DNA of 43,484 nt from a virus. The stretch is from positions 1 to 43,484 of IMG/VR virus record IMGVR_UViG_3300047440_000588; one strand, written 5' to 3'. Position 1 is the stretch's first letter. Each line of letters begins with the position of its first letter. Shown here in pieces: positions 6,697 through 13,746 of this stretch. Under the pieces are notes generated by a model, which saw only the letters and a list, made by a program, of their open reading frames with translations, was not told the origin of the DNA and did no database searches. A program made the position numbers and the translations under genes.

Positions 6697-6881
6697 GCCC
6701 GGAACCCCCCGAGGGGCAGGTCACCAAACCGGCCTAGCGCGTATCGCCGACGGGCCCGGCTAGACCGGCCGCCAAGAGGGAAGTCCCGTAGGAAGCCGTT
6801 TAGGCGGCCTCGCGGAGGCAGCGGGCCTCGTGCTGCTCGATTGGATGCGGCGCGGCGTGTAGGCGCGGGTGGATGTCGAAT
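6697..6881. other. Intergenic region before first leaderless promoter
   Basis: No open frame that looks coding. The region is GC-rich with partial inverted repeats (for example CCGG-CTAGA-CCGG near 6760), which could be a weak terminator for the upstream operon. I looked for a tRNA and saw no T-arm or acceptor pairing. Confidence 0.4.
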
Positions 6882-6913
6882 TGTCTAGACACGATGTCTA
6901 GACACGATAGAGT
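6882..6913 (+). promoter_or_regulatory. Tandem-palindrome leaderless promoter, copy 1
   Basis: Two TGTCTAGACA palindromes occur at 6882-6891 and 6895-6904. A -35 (TAGACA, 6886-6891) lies in the first palindrome, the second palindrome fills the 16-base spacer, and the -10 is TAGAGT (6908-6913). The ATG follows six bases later, so the transcript should begin at or next to the start codon. The layout fits repressor binding that blocks RNA polymerase. Confidence 0.85.
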
Positions 6914-6919
6914 CTACTC

Positions 6920-7180
6920 ATGAGCAACGCAACCGATAACCGAATCAAGGTTCTTGAGGGTTACTACGCGGAGATCGATGTCGCGATCGCGCTCCAGGAG
7001 CGGGTCCTCGACACCTACGGTGGGATGCTCTCGTACTGTTCCGACGGCGAAGGCTCGGACGGTATCGTCGCGGGACTCGATCGGGCCGAAGGCGAGATCG
7101 CCCAGCTCGTCGCCCAGCTCGTTCGGGACCGCGCCGAGATCGACCGACTGTGGAACGAAGACGTGGAGGGACTCCGATGA
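6920..7180 (+). CDS. Hypothetical protein, leaderless, 86 aa
   Basis: ATG six bases after the -10 box, with no Shine-Dalgarno, so it is probably translated from a leaderless mRNA. The product is acidic and helical with coiled-coil tendency (EGEIAQLVAQLVRDRAEIDRLW). Function unknown. It heads an operon of small genes that continues through ATGA overlaps to at least 7837. Confidence 0.75.
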   Translation: MSNATDNRIKVLEGYYAEIDVAIALQERVLDTYGGMLSYCSDGEGSDGIVAGLDRAEGEIAQLVAQLVRDRAEIDRLWNEDVEGLR

Positions 7181-7356
7181 TCGATTCGAACCAGATGCGG
7201 GATCACTCGAATTGGACCGCGATCGAGGTCGCGTGGTGGGACGGGAAGGCGTGGCGACGAAAGGTCGTCCGGACCGAGAAGGCCCTCGAGCGGCTCGTCG
7301 AGAAACTAAACGAAGCGGGTGTGTCGGACATTAGGACGCGGGAGGCGGACGTATGA
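7177..7356 (+). CDS. Hypothetical protein, 59 aa
   Basis: ATG overlaps the preceding stop by 4 bases and its own stop overlaps the next ATG. A beta hairpin (WTAIEVAWWDGKAWRRKVV) followed by a helix (EKALERLVEKLNEAG) makes a compact alpha/beta fold. No family assigned. Confidence 0.65.
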   Translation: MIDSNQMRDHSNWTAIEVAWWDGKAWRRKVVRTEKALERLVEKLNEAGVSDIRTREADV

Positions 7357-7550
7357 ACCAGAACGAGAAACCCAAGTGTGTTTTGATCGGCCAAGACGGT
7401 AACGTTTTCAATGTTGTCGGGCGTGTGAGTGCCGCTTTACGAAAGGCGGGACGCCGCGACCTCGCGACCGAGTTCACGAGTCGAGCGCTCTCATCGTCGT
7501 CCTACGACGCGGTTCTGGCGTTGTGCTCCGAATACGTCGAGGTGTCGTGA
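7353..7550 (+). CDS. Conserved small phage protein (LIGxDGNxFNxxGRVS type), 65 aa
   Basis: The sequence CVLIGQDGNVFNVVGRVSAA, a helix, and the ending YDAVLALCSEYVEV match a small protein pattern I recognise from many phages and prophages of diverse bacteria, annotated only as hypothetical. Length (65 aa) is typical. The family has no established function. Four-base overlap with the previous gene; the stop shares one base with the next start. Confidence 0.8.
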   Translation: MNQNEKPKCVLIGQDGNVFNVVGRVSAALRKAGRRDLATEFTSRALSSSSYDAVLALCSEYVEVS

Positions 7551-7837
7551 TGAACGAGTTCGAAACCCAGGAGATGCGGAACCGAGTCTCGCTCGTCGTG
7601 CTGGCCGCGAACCGGCTCCGGGAGGTTCAGGAGGCGACGTTTGGAGAGCCAACGTGGCGTTACGGGCTCGACGAATTCGAGCTCCGGATCCAGTTCCTCG
7701 TCGACCACGTCGTATACGTGGTCCGGATCGCGGGCCTCGAGGAACGCGCCAGTTCGCCCGACGCCGCGATCGAGCAGCTTCTGCTGAGGATCTCGGCCGT
7801 GACCACGAACACGCTTTCGCTCGATCGAATCCGATAG
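7550..7837 (+). CDS. Hypothetical protein, 95 aa
   Basis: ATG shares one base with the preceding TGA. The protein is helical with a central beta stretch (FELRIQFLVDHVVYVVRI). No family recognised. It ends 35 bases before the DUF932 gene. Confidence 0.65.
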   Translation: MNEFETQEMRNRVSLVVLAANRLREVQEATFGEPTWRYGLDEFELRIQFLVDHVVYVVRIAGLEERASSPDAAIEQLLLRISAVTTNTLSLDRIR

Positions 7838-7872
7838 AGTCAAAAAACGTTTAACGAAAGGTGGAGGCCAAG

Positions 7873-8859
7873 ATGAGTCACGAAGTTGAATCGATGTTTT
7901 ACGTGGGCGAGACGCCCTGGCACGGGCTCGGGGTTCAGCTCGAGAGCGCCCCGACGACCCGCGAGGCGATCGTGGCGGCGGGTCTTGATTGGGAGGTCGG
8001 CCAGAAGGAACTCTGGACGGTTCAGAGTAATCCGGACGTGTTCGATTCGAATCTATATGCGGACCAAAAGGTCCCGGCGCTCGCCAACTACCGAACCACG
8101 GACGGCCGAATCCTCGGGGTCGTGGGGCCCGGCACGCACCCGCTCCAGAACCGCGACGCGTTCGCGTTCTTCGATCCCTTCCTCGCCTCCGGTGATGCCG
8201 TTCTCGAGACCGCGGGGTCACTCCGGGATGGCGAACGGATCTGGGCGCTCGCCCGCATCAACCGCGACCCGTCGGTCGTGGTGCCGGGCGACGAGGTCCT
8301 GAAGTACCTACTGCTCTCGAACAGCCACGACGGGAAGGTCGCGGTTAGGGTCGGGTTCACGCCCATCCGGGTTGTATGTGCCAATACACTCGCGCTCGCG
8401 CACGGCGCCGGCGACGCGCACAAGACGCTCCTGAAGCTCCACCACACCCGGAAGGTGAAGGAAGCGGTCGTGGCGGCCCGCGACGCGATCAACCTCGCGG
8501 ACCGAACCTTCGAGGCGACGGCGGAGCGGTATCGGTTCCTTGCGAGCCGACAGATCGACCGACCGTCCCTCGAGCTGCTGGTCCGCCGGGTTCTCTCGCC
8601 GGCGCCCGGTCAAGAACTCCCGGGGGCCTCCAAGATCACGCTCCCGAAGGTCGTCCGGCTCTTCGAGCAAGGTCGCGGCAACCAACTCCCGGGAGTCGCC
8701 GGCACCTACTGGGCCGCCTACAACGCCCTGACCGAGTACCTCGCGTACGGACGCGGGAAAGACCGTTCGCGTCGTCTCGACAACCTCTGGTTCGGCAGCG
8801 CCGCGAATCAAAACGACCGTGCCCTTACGATCGCGCTCGAGATGGCGAAGGCCGCCTGA
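7873..8859 (+). CDS. DUF932 / phage-plasmid-like protein (TIGR03299 type), 328 aa
   Basis: ATG at 7873 is preceded by GGTGGAGG with a five-base spacer, clearly the start. The N-terminus (FYVGETPWHGLGVQLE), the central PLQNRDAFAFFD and the motif VRVVCANTLALA-like (residues about 168-180) are hallmarks of the DUF932 family found in phages and plasmids. Length (328) is typical. The biochemical role of the family is not established; it is usually near replication or recombination genes. Here it follows a leaderless operon and precedes small genes and a sigma factor. Confidence 0.9.
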   Translation: MSHEVESMFYVGETPWHGLGVQLESAPTTREAIVAAGLDWEVGQKELWTVQSNPDVFDSNLYADQKVPALANYRTTDGRILGVVGPGTHPLQNRDAFAFFDPFLASGDAVLETAGSLRDGERIWALARINRDPSVVVPGDEVLKYLLLSNSHDGKVAVRVGFTPIRVVCANTLALAHGAGDAHKTLLKLHHTRKVKEAVVAARDAINLADRTFEATAERYRFLASRQIDRPSLELLVRRVLSPAPGQELPGASKITLPKVVRLFEQGRGNQLPGVAGTYWAAYNALTEYLAYGRGKDRSRRLDNLWFGSAANQNDRALTIALEMAKAA

Positions 8860-9059
8860 TGGAACGCTGGGACGTAAAGCGCGAGGGACAAGAGGGGTCC
8901 TTCGCGCTCACGAATCATCAGGCTGATGCGGAGTTGCTCGTGGAGCGCCTGAACCGTACGGTCGCGAGCGCCGTTTTGTCGGCCAAGTTCTACGCGCGCC
9001 GCAGGACCGCGGTCGAGCTGCTCCGACAGATCGTAGAGATCGGCCGAGGTGGAAAGTGA
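8859..9059 (+). CDS. Hypothetical protein, 66 aa
   Basis: ATG shares the A of the preceding TGA. A short beta hairpin (WDVKREGQEGSFALTN) is followed by helices (AELLVERLNRTVAS; AVELLRQIVEI). Four-base overlap downstream (GTGA). No family recognised. Confidence 0.65.
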   Translation: MERWDVKREGQEGSFALTNHQADAELLVERLNRTVASAVLSAKFYARRRTAVELLRQIVEIGRGGK

Positions 9060-9283
9060 AGACCCACATTCCGGTCCGGGTTCCGTTCGGCACGACGACG
9101 ATCCTGACGTACTGCGGACGGGTTATGCCGGTCGTACTGTGTATCGACAGAACGCGGGACTGCATGGAAGATGCGACCTGCCGAGCCTGCCGACGATCGG
9201 ACGACCGGCGCGTGATCGAGGCGCACAACCGAGATCGCGCCGCCGCGAAGGCGGCCGGCAAACCGTTTCCGGAGGACCAGTGA
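9056..9283 (+). CDS. Small cysteine-containing protein, 75 aa
   Basis: GTG overlaps the previous stop. Cysteines at about 20, 29, 36, 42 and 45 (YCGR, LCID, DCMEDATCRACRR) suggest a zinc site; the tail is basic, then acidic. The pattern resembles short zinc-ribbon proteins common in actinobacterial and other phages, but no function follows. It overlaps the next gene by 4 bases. Confidence 0.65.
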   Translation: MKTHIPVRVPFGTTTILTYCGRVMPVVLCIDRTRDCMEDATCRACRRSDDRRVIEAHNRDRAAAKAAGKPFPEDQ

Positions 9284-9594
9284 AAGACGATTCCGACTAC
9301 TCGCGAGCGCTCGCGCTCCTGATGACCGACCAGGCCCGGATCGCGCGCGAAGCCGGATATCCGGTTGGTTGTAGTCAGGTATGCTGGTGGGGCTCGATGT
9401 GCCCGCACGGCGGTCGGCTCTTGCTCGGTCCGAACGTATACGGGCGTCCGAACCGTAGCGGCTGGGCGAAGATCACCGAGGCGTGGAAGACCGCGATTCG
9501 TTCGCGCGGCGGCGTGCTCGCGGTCGCCCACACCGAGTTTAGGGATGAAGACATCATCTACGGGTCGACCGACCAAGAGCCAAAAGGTTCGTAA
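9280..9594 (+). CDS. Hypothetical protein, 104 aa
   Basis: GTG start with a 4-base overlap; the stop shares one base with the sigma gene start. The N-terminal half is helical, with a CSQVCWWGSMC cluster in the middle, and the C-terminus is alpha/beta. No family recognised. It may be translationally coupled to the sigma factor. Confidence 0.65.
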   Translation: MKDDSDYSRALALLMTDQARIAREAGYPVGCSQVCWWGSMCPHGGRLLLGPNVYGRPNRSGWAKITEAWKTAIRSRGGVLAVAHTEFRDEDIIYGSTDQEPKGS

Positions 9595-10421
9595 TGGAAA
9601 ACACACGGCGCTACCTGTACGGGCCGACCGCCCCGCTGACGCGCGAGCAGGAGCAGGAACTCTTCAGGAAACTAAACCAGCGGGATAGGAGTGCGCGCGA
9701 CGAGCTCGTTCGACGCCACATTTGGGTCGCGTCCCTGACGGCTCGCCGGTACCGGTTCTTCGGGATCCCGGTCGACGACCTCGTCCAGCACGCGGTCGAG
9801 GGAATCCTGATCGCGCTCGAGTCGTTCGACCCGGCCCGCGGGATCCGGTTCTCGACCTACGCCGGAACCGCCTGCCGCTCGAAGGTACAGGATGCAGTCT
9901 TCCGACTTCACCGGTGCGTCCGGATCGGCCAGAGCGCCCGGGAGCGGGCCGCCCTTCGATGGTGGCGGAAGACTAAGAGCCAGGTCCCGGACGAGATGGC
10001 CCGCGAGGTCGGGATGCCGATCGGGAGGGCTAGGGCGCTCCTGCCGCTGCTCGCGACCCAGTCGATCTCAACCGAGGGCCCGGCACGGCGTGGTCTCGAT
10101 GGCGTGACGTTCGGCGACTGCCTCGAGAACCCGTCCGGGAGCCCCGAGGACGCGCTGGGGGATCAGGAACGGCTCCAGCTAGGCCGGGAGGCCATCGGGC
10201 GCTTCCGCAGGTCGCTCGGGAAGCGGGACCGGGCGATCTTCGACGCTCGTTGCCTCGCGGAGGACCCGCCAACACTCCAGGAGCTCGCCGAACAGATGGG
10301 GTTATCGCGGGAACGAATCCGGCAGATCGAGGTTCAGCTCCGGTGTAGGCTCCGGGAAGCTGTCTTGGAGGCGACGAATTGTCTAGACATCGTGTCTAGA
10401 CACGCTAGTATCGGATCATGA
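9594..10421 (+). CDS. Phage-encoded sigma-70 family RNA polymerase sigma factor, 275 aa
   Basis: The protein shows sigma region 2 (RDELVRRHIWVASLTARRYR, then DDLVQHAVEGILIALESFDP and RGIRFSTYAG) and region 4 (LQELAEQMGLSRERIRQIEV) near residues 232-255. A middle region resembles region 3. There is no region 1.1, so it is like group 3 (RpoH/FliA-size) factors. It would direct host core RNA polymerase to phage promoters. The last residues (CLDIVSRHASIGS) are encoded by the tandem-palindrome promoter of the next gene, whose ATG overlaps the stop. The promoters in this window are natural candidate targets, but that is inference. Confidence 0.93.
   Translation: MENTRRYLYGPTAPLTREQEQELFRKLNQRDRSARDELVRRHIWVASLTARRYRFFGIPVDDLVQHAVEGILIALESFDPARGIRFSTYAGTACRSKVQDAVFRLHRCVRIGQSARERAALRWWRKTKSQVPDEMAREVGMPIGRARALLPLLATQSISTEGPARRGLDGVTFGDCLENPSGSPEDALGDQERLQLGREAIGRFRRSLGKRDRAIFDARCLAEDPPTLQELAEQMGLSRERIRQIEVQLRCRLREAVLEATNCLDIVSRHASIGS
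10380..10411 (+). promoter_or_regulatory. Tandem-palindrome leaderless promoter, copy 2
   Basis: TGTCTAGACA at 10380-10389 and 10393-10402; -35 TAGACA at 10384-10389; 16-base spacer; -10 TAGTAT at 10406-10411; ATG at 10418. The whole module lies inside the 3' end of the sigma gene. Confidence 0.88.
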
Positions 10422-10720
10422 CCGAAGACACTATCGAGAAACGAATCAAGGCGTTCGAGGCGGCTCGCCGGAAGGCTTCGCGCCTCATTCACGCGGTCGC
10501 GGACGGCGCGGACCCGAAGCCGCTCTACAGGGCCGTCGAGGCTGCCTACCGGGCCGGTAACCGACTCGTCGGGCACGAGCCTTCCGAGGTTCGGGACTTC
10601 CGCTGGGCCCAGATGAGTGCGATCCAGTCCCGGATCGGCTGGGCGATTCAACAGGGCGCGGTAGCGCGTCAGCTCGCTCGTAACGCGGAACTTCGCGAGA
10701 TTCTCGGGAGGGCCTCGTGA
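10418..10720 (+). CDS. Hypothetical protein, leaderless, 100 aa
   Basis: ATG six bases after a -10 box and overlapping the sigma stop by 4 bases, so it can be made from its own leaderless mRNA or by coupling. Highly helical and basic (EKRIKAFEAARRKASRLIHAV). No family recognised. It starts an operon of small genes up to 11637. Confidence 0.75.
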   Translation: MTEDTIEKRIKAFEAARRKASRLIHAVADGADPKPLYRAVEAAYRAGNRLVGHEPSEVRDFRWAQMSAIQSRIGWAIQQGAVARQLARNAELREILGRAS

Positions 10721-10986
10721 GGCTCGCGGACCGCCCCTACCGACTCGTCGTGAATCCGGTTCCGGCCTACGGGTTCGCGTTCGACCTTCGGGTCGAGTCG
10801 GTCCACCAGGCGAAGGAAGCGCTCGTACGCTGGCAGACCGAACGCGGGATCGGTCCCGCCGACGTCCGGCGCGGCCGCGGCGACTACACCGGGCACGGCG
10901 ACGTCCTGGACCGCGAAGGGTGTTTGGTCGCCCGGGTCAGCTACGACGGGCGAGTTCGGTTCCACCGACCCCGGAGGTCCGCGTGA
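10717..10986 (+). CDS. Hypothetical protein, 89 aa
   Basis: GTG start with a 4-base overlap. Beta-rich N-terminus (YRLVVNPVPAYGFAFDLRV), a helix, then basic strands (LVARVSYDGRVRFHRP). It overlaps the next gene. No family recognised. Confidence 0.65.
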   Translation: MRLADRPYRLVVNPVPAYGFAFDLRVESVHQAKEALVRWQTERGIGPADVRRGRGDYTGHGDVLDREGCLVARVSYDGRVRFHRPRRSA

Positions 10987-11138
10987 TCCCGCGGAAGCTC
11001 GACTGGGCGCTCTGGGGTCAACTCGGGGGCTTTACCCCGTACCGACAGCTGATGGCCGAACACGAGTGGCGTCGCCGGCAGGTCGAGGGCGCGTGGGTCG
11101 AGCAGCGTGGCGGTATCTCGTTCCCGAGGTTCCGATGA
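10983..11138 (+). CDS. Hypothetical basic protein, 51 aa
   Basis: GTG start overlapping the previous stop by 4 bases, with ATGA at the end. Short, Trp- and Arg-rich (LDWALWGQLGG; EWRRRQVEGAWVEQRGG). Too short to classify; overlap geometry is the main support. Confidence 0.55.
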   Translation: MIPRKLDWALWGQLGGFTPYRQLMAEHEWRRRQVEGAWVEQRGGISFPRFR

Positions 11139-11356
11139 CGGCGCGTCTTCTCGCCCAACTCGGGTGGGTCTTCAGCTGCGACGCTGAGGCGATTCGGGAC
11201 GACTACGCGTTCCCGCGGAAGGTCCTGACGGACCACGACATCGAGCAGGCCGAGCACCTCGAGCGGACCGCTAACGAGATCTTCGACCGCGTCGCCGCCG
11301 CGGACCCCGAGCAGGGGACCGGAACCGACTACTGCTTCAACCGGGAGGGAACGTGA
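11135..11356 (+). CDS. Hypothetical protein, 73 aa
   Basis: ATG overlaps the upstream stop and its stop overlaps the next GTG. Acidic and helical (HDIEQAEHLERTANEIFDRVAA). No motif recognised. Confidence 0.65.
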   Translation: MTARLLAQLGWVFSCDAEAIRDDYAFPRKVLTDHDIEQAEHLERTANEIFDRVAAADPEQGTGTDYCFNREGT

Positions 11357-11637
11357 TCGTTGTCGTTTCGGTCCTCGAGGACGTCCTGCTCGTCGTGACG
11401 GACCGCGAGAACGATCCGCGGGGACGGTACGTGACGAAGGGCGGTCGCTATGCTGGGTCGTTCGCCGCCGGCGACGAGTGCGTGCTCCTCCACGACGGCG
11501 AGGTGGTGCTCTCGCCGAGGGAAGCGATGGCGTGCCGGTTCGTGCTCCGGAACGCGCTTGGGTTCCTCAGCGTCGCGCGTGGAGCCGCTGAGGCGGGAGC
11601 GAATCTAGTCGACCACGAGCTCCGGAAACCGAACTGA
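11353..11637 (+). CDS. Hypothetical protein, 94 aa
   Basis: GTG start in a 4-base overlap. Starts with hydrophobic beta strands (MIVVVSVLEDVLLVVTD), then a small barrel-like region and a C-terminal helix. It is the last gene of its operon; a structured element follows at once and the next genes are on the opposite strand. Confidence 0.65.
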   Translation: MIVVVSVLEDVLLVVTDRENDPRGRYVTKGGRYAGSFAAGDECVLLHDGEVVLSPREAMACRFVLRNALGFLSVARGAAEAGANLVDHELRKPN

Positions 11638-11691
11638 GTTGTCCCCAAGAGGGGTGTTGCGCATCTCGCGCAACAGGGCGCCATAGACAAC
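11638..11691. other. Multi-branched inverted-repeat element between convergent operons
   Basis: GTTGTC (11638-11643) can pair with GACAAC (11686-11691), enclosing a CCC/GGG hairpin with an AAGA-containing loop (about 11643-11654) and a perfect 8-bp hairpin TGTTGCGC/GCGCAACA with loop ATCTC (11655-11675). The fold would be a three-way junction. It starts just after a stop codon and lies between converging genes, so a bidirectional terminator is the simplest reading, although there is no T-run. Confidence 0.55.
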
Positions 11692-11775
11692 TAAGGCGTT
11701 GGGGCCGCGCCTAGATTCGACCGGGTTAACCCACCTCCCGGAACGAATGAAGGTGTGCAGAACATCGGCCCTGCT

Positions 11776-12135
11776 TTACCCGACGACGGTCCAGCGGATC
11801 CGGGGGAACTCGCGGACGAGTGCCGCGACGAGCGCGCGACCGCCGGGCGTGACGGTCCGGACCCAGACGGCCCGCGGGCGTGTCTTCCGGAGCAGGTACC
11901 GCCAGAGCTCCGCGGCCGCTCCCCTGCGGCGTTCGGTGCTCGCGACCCACGTGCCGGCCGCGCAGAGCTGTCCGGTGCGGTCGAACTCGTACCGGAGGAA
12001 CCCAACCGTCTTGCCTTGGTGTCGGCGTACGACCGCGAACTGAACCGGGTCGAGCTGCGGGAAGTCGCCCGAAGCTTCGGGCGGTAGGATGTTCCGTGGG
12101 ACGTCGTGGTCGGGACCGACGAGCCGGGTCTGCAT
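11776..12135 (-). CDS. GNAT-like acetyltransferase (tentative), 119 aa
   Basis: Minus strand. I chose the ATG at 12135, with AGTAGGG directly before it; a TTG at 12171 would add 12 residues. The order is a strand ending FAVVRR, a hairpin GKTVGFLRYEFD, then CAAGTWVASTERRRGAAAELW (strand 4 and a helix start), then VWVRTVTPGGRALVAAL. This order, with an R-R-x-G-A/G motif before a helix, matches a compact GNAT N-acetyltransferase fold. The substrate is unknown. It is third in a minus-strand group of small genes. Confidence 0.6.
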   Translation of the reverse strand: MQTRLVGPDHDVPRNILPPEASGDFPQLDPVQFAVVRRHQGKTVGFLRYEFDRTGQLCAAGTWVASTERRRGAAAELWRYLLRKTRPRAVWVRTVTPGGRALVAALVREFPRIRWTVVG

Positions 12136-12180
12136 CCCTACTGGGTAGCGGGCCGCGCCCGGGCCCCGCAACCCGGTCGG

Positions 12181-12372
12181 TCAAAACCGCGTAACGATTC
12201 GGGCGAGCCGGGCGGCATCGGCCGCACGCCGGCGCTCATCTCGCTTTAGGTCCGCTTCCTGGCGCTGAACCGCATACCGAAGATGAAGCTCGTACCCCCG
12301 AACCTTCTGGCGTCGGAACAGCCAAGCGGCCGCCGGGCACGGGGCTTCGCTGGTGCATCCACACGGCAGCAT
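12181..12372 (-). CDS. Small Cys-containing helical protein, 63 aa
   Basis: Minus strand; ATG at 12372 follows two bases after the TAA of the upstream gene. The N-terminus has CGCTSEAPC, then a long basic/acidic helix (QRQEADLKRDERRRAADAARLA). The longer upstream frame runs through the neighbouring gene and is not used. Function unknown. Confidence 0.6.
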   Translation of the reverse strand: MLPCGCTSEAPCPAAAWLFRRQKVRGYELHLRYAVQRQEADLKRDERRRAADAARLARIVTRF

Positions 12373-12374
12373 CG

Positions 12375-12662
12375 TTACGGCTTGGCTCCCAGCAGGAGCG
12401 CCCGGATCACTTCCGCTTCCGCGGCGTCGACGTACCGCTCGTTCTCGCAATACCGGCATGGGTTACAGGACGGGCACGGGACCCGCGTCACCTCCTCGTC
12501 GAGTTCGAATGGCGCTTGGCCGTTTTCGACCATCCAACGGCGCCGGACCTCCTGGTCGACCAGACAAGCCCCACCGCAGAGCCCGCAGGCGCGCTTCGTG
12601 TATCCCCGCGGGTCGTGCTCCTCGCCGCTCGCGAGGCACTTCGGGCAGATCGCGATTCCCAT
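12375..12662 (-). CDS. Zinc-finger protein (DnaJ-like cysteine motifs), 95 aa
   Basis: Minus strand; I prefer ATG at 12662, with GTAGGG about five bases upstream, over an in-frame ATG at 12710 that would read through the palindrome. Cysteine pairs CPKC, CGLCGGAC, CPSC and CRYC give eight cysteines, enough for two zinc sites, in the pattern of DnaJ-type or rubredoxin-like ribbons. It is the first gene of the minus-strand trio. Confidence 0.7.
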   Translation of the reverse strand: MGIAICPKCLASGEEHDPRGYTKRACGLCGGACLVDQEVRRRWMVENGQAPFELDEEVTRVPCPSCNPCRYCENERYVDAAEAEVIRALLLGAKP

Positions 12663-12675
12663 CCCGCACCCTACC

Positions 12676-12695
12676 ACCGCGCCGCGCGGCGCGGT
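12676..12695. repeat. 20-bp perfect palindrome, copy 3 (between divergent genes)
   Basis: Identical copy in the 57-base interval between the minus-strand zinc-finger gene and the plus-strand gene at 12720. On the minus strand it is flanked as TG-palindrome-GGT, matching copies 4 and 5. Confidence 0.95.
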
Positions 12696-12719
12696 CATCC
12701 GGGGCGCCATCCCGGGGCA

Positions 12720-13031
12720 ATGGAACAGAACCCGTGCTGCCGAGCGTTCGTCGGAACTCTAAAGACGGAAGATCTTTACGCTGCCGTTTATCTCGCGTGC
12801 CCGACGTGCGGAACGACGATCAAAGATCGAATCCAAACGGCAGCGCGCCCCTCGCTTGCGCCGCGGGACGCCTGGCATAACGCCGGAGCCGCGATCTCGT
12901 TTGTGAGTCTGCTTTCACCACCACCTCCCCCGAGCTGGGCGAGCTCTCGCGCGGCGGCGCTTCATCACCGAACGCTCGGGAAGGTTCGGAGGCGACAGCG
13001 CCGCCTTCACACGAACTCGAGGGCATTCTGA
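12720..13031 (+). CDS. Hypothetical protein carrying a phosphoesterase-like fragment, 103 aa
   Basis: ATG at 12720, with weak GGGGC just before it. N-terminal part has CC and CPTCG cysteines (a possible zinc knuckle). Residues 45-54 read SLAPRDAWHN followed by AGAA, nearly the same as TLAPRDAWHNGAA in the metallophosphoesterase encoded at 18808-20322. The rest of the C-terminus is low-complexity Ser/Pro/Arg. The C-terminal half may be a recombination product and its reading quality is poor. It overlaps the next gene (ATGA). Confidence 0.55.
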   Translation: MEQNPCCRAFVGTLKTEDLYAAVYLACPTCGTTIKDRIQTAARPSLAPRDAWHNAGAAISFVSLLSPPPPPSWASSRAAALHHRTLGKVRRRQRRLHTNSRAF

Positions 13032-13363
13032 TGACGTTCGAGGTCAGCGGGATCGGCCGCCGGGTCGGGGCGATCGGAATCTTCCACGCCTTTTCCTGTA
13101 CCGTGGAGGCGCAGGACGACGCGGAAGCTCGCCTCAACGTGTACGGGGGGTACGAGCACATCACGGAGATGAAGGTAACGCCGGCGCTGGAACGCCAGAC
13201 GATCGTCGTGTCGCCGAAGGAACTCGTCCGGTGCTGCTGGTGCGGGGCCGAGGAATCCCGGCAGGTCGCGTTCTCGATCGGGTGGCTCGAACACACGGAC
13301 GAGAACGGGCGAGCGTACGGATGCCCGAACCACCCTCAGCGTCTTCTGCCGGCCCGCCGATGA
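13031..13363 (+). CDS. Zinc-binding hypothetical protein, 110 aa
   Basis: ATG overlaps the preceding TGA. A beta-rich N-terminal half (IGIFHAFSCTVEAQDDAEARL) is followed by CCWCGAEE and, after 30 residues, YGCPNHP, giving a C/H zinc site. Four-base overlap downstream. No named family recognised. Confidence 0.7.
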   Translation: MTFEVSGIGRRVGAIGIFHAFSCTVEAQDDAEARLNVYGGYEHITEMKVTPALERQTIVVSPKELVRCCWCGAEESRQVAFSIGWLEHTDENGRAYGCPNHPQRLLPARR

Positions 13364-13746
13364 GCCGACAAGCACGTAGGAGACGCATCGCGAAGCAGGT
13401 TGAGTATTGTGGCCTTACGTACACGGGGCCCTTCCGGAACACGTGGCTCGAACCCGGTCCCGACACGATGCCGTATGGGGCCCGGAAGCGCCTCATGATG
13501 TTGATCGTCCAGGCCAAGATTCTCGCGAAGCTTCTGCCGCTGAAGGGGACCCAAACCATTCCCGACTATCGGGCGGCTGCGCGCGAAGCGTCCGCCGAGT
13601 CGATCCGCGAGACGACCCAGACGCTCAACTACCGGTGGCTCATGCGGGATCCGAAGGATTCCCGTCGCCGTCGAGGATCGAAGGGTCGTCCCGAAGCGCT
13701 TCCGCGATTGCCTCTGCCCCGCGTGCCTGTGCCTCGGCCGCGCTGA
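13360..13746 (+). CDS. Basic hypothetical protein, 128 aa
   Basis: ATG overlaps the previous stop by 4 bases. Basic N-terminus (MSRQARRRRIAKQVEY), central helices, then a C-terminal Arg/Pro tail (PLPRVPVPRPR). The last 107 bases lie antisense to the 3' end of the convergent transglycosylase gene. The tail composition suggests the frame there is not under strong selection, or that the true end was lost. Confidence 0.6.
   Translation: MSRQARRRRIAKQVEYCGLTYTGPFRNTWLEPGPDTMPYGARKRLMMLIVQAKILAKLLPLKGTQTIPDYRAAAREASAESIRETTQTLNYRWLMRDPKDSRRRRGSKGRPEALPRLPLPRVPVPRPR

Noticed and set aside
6697-6881. tRNA gene in the largest early intergenic gap
   Set aside because: No TTCGA-type T-loop, no acceptor-stem pairing and no anticodon arm could be found by eye.
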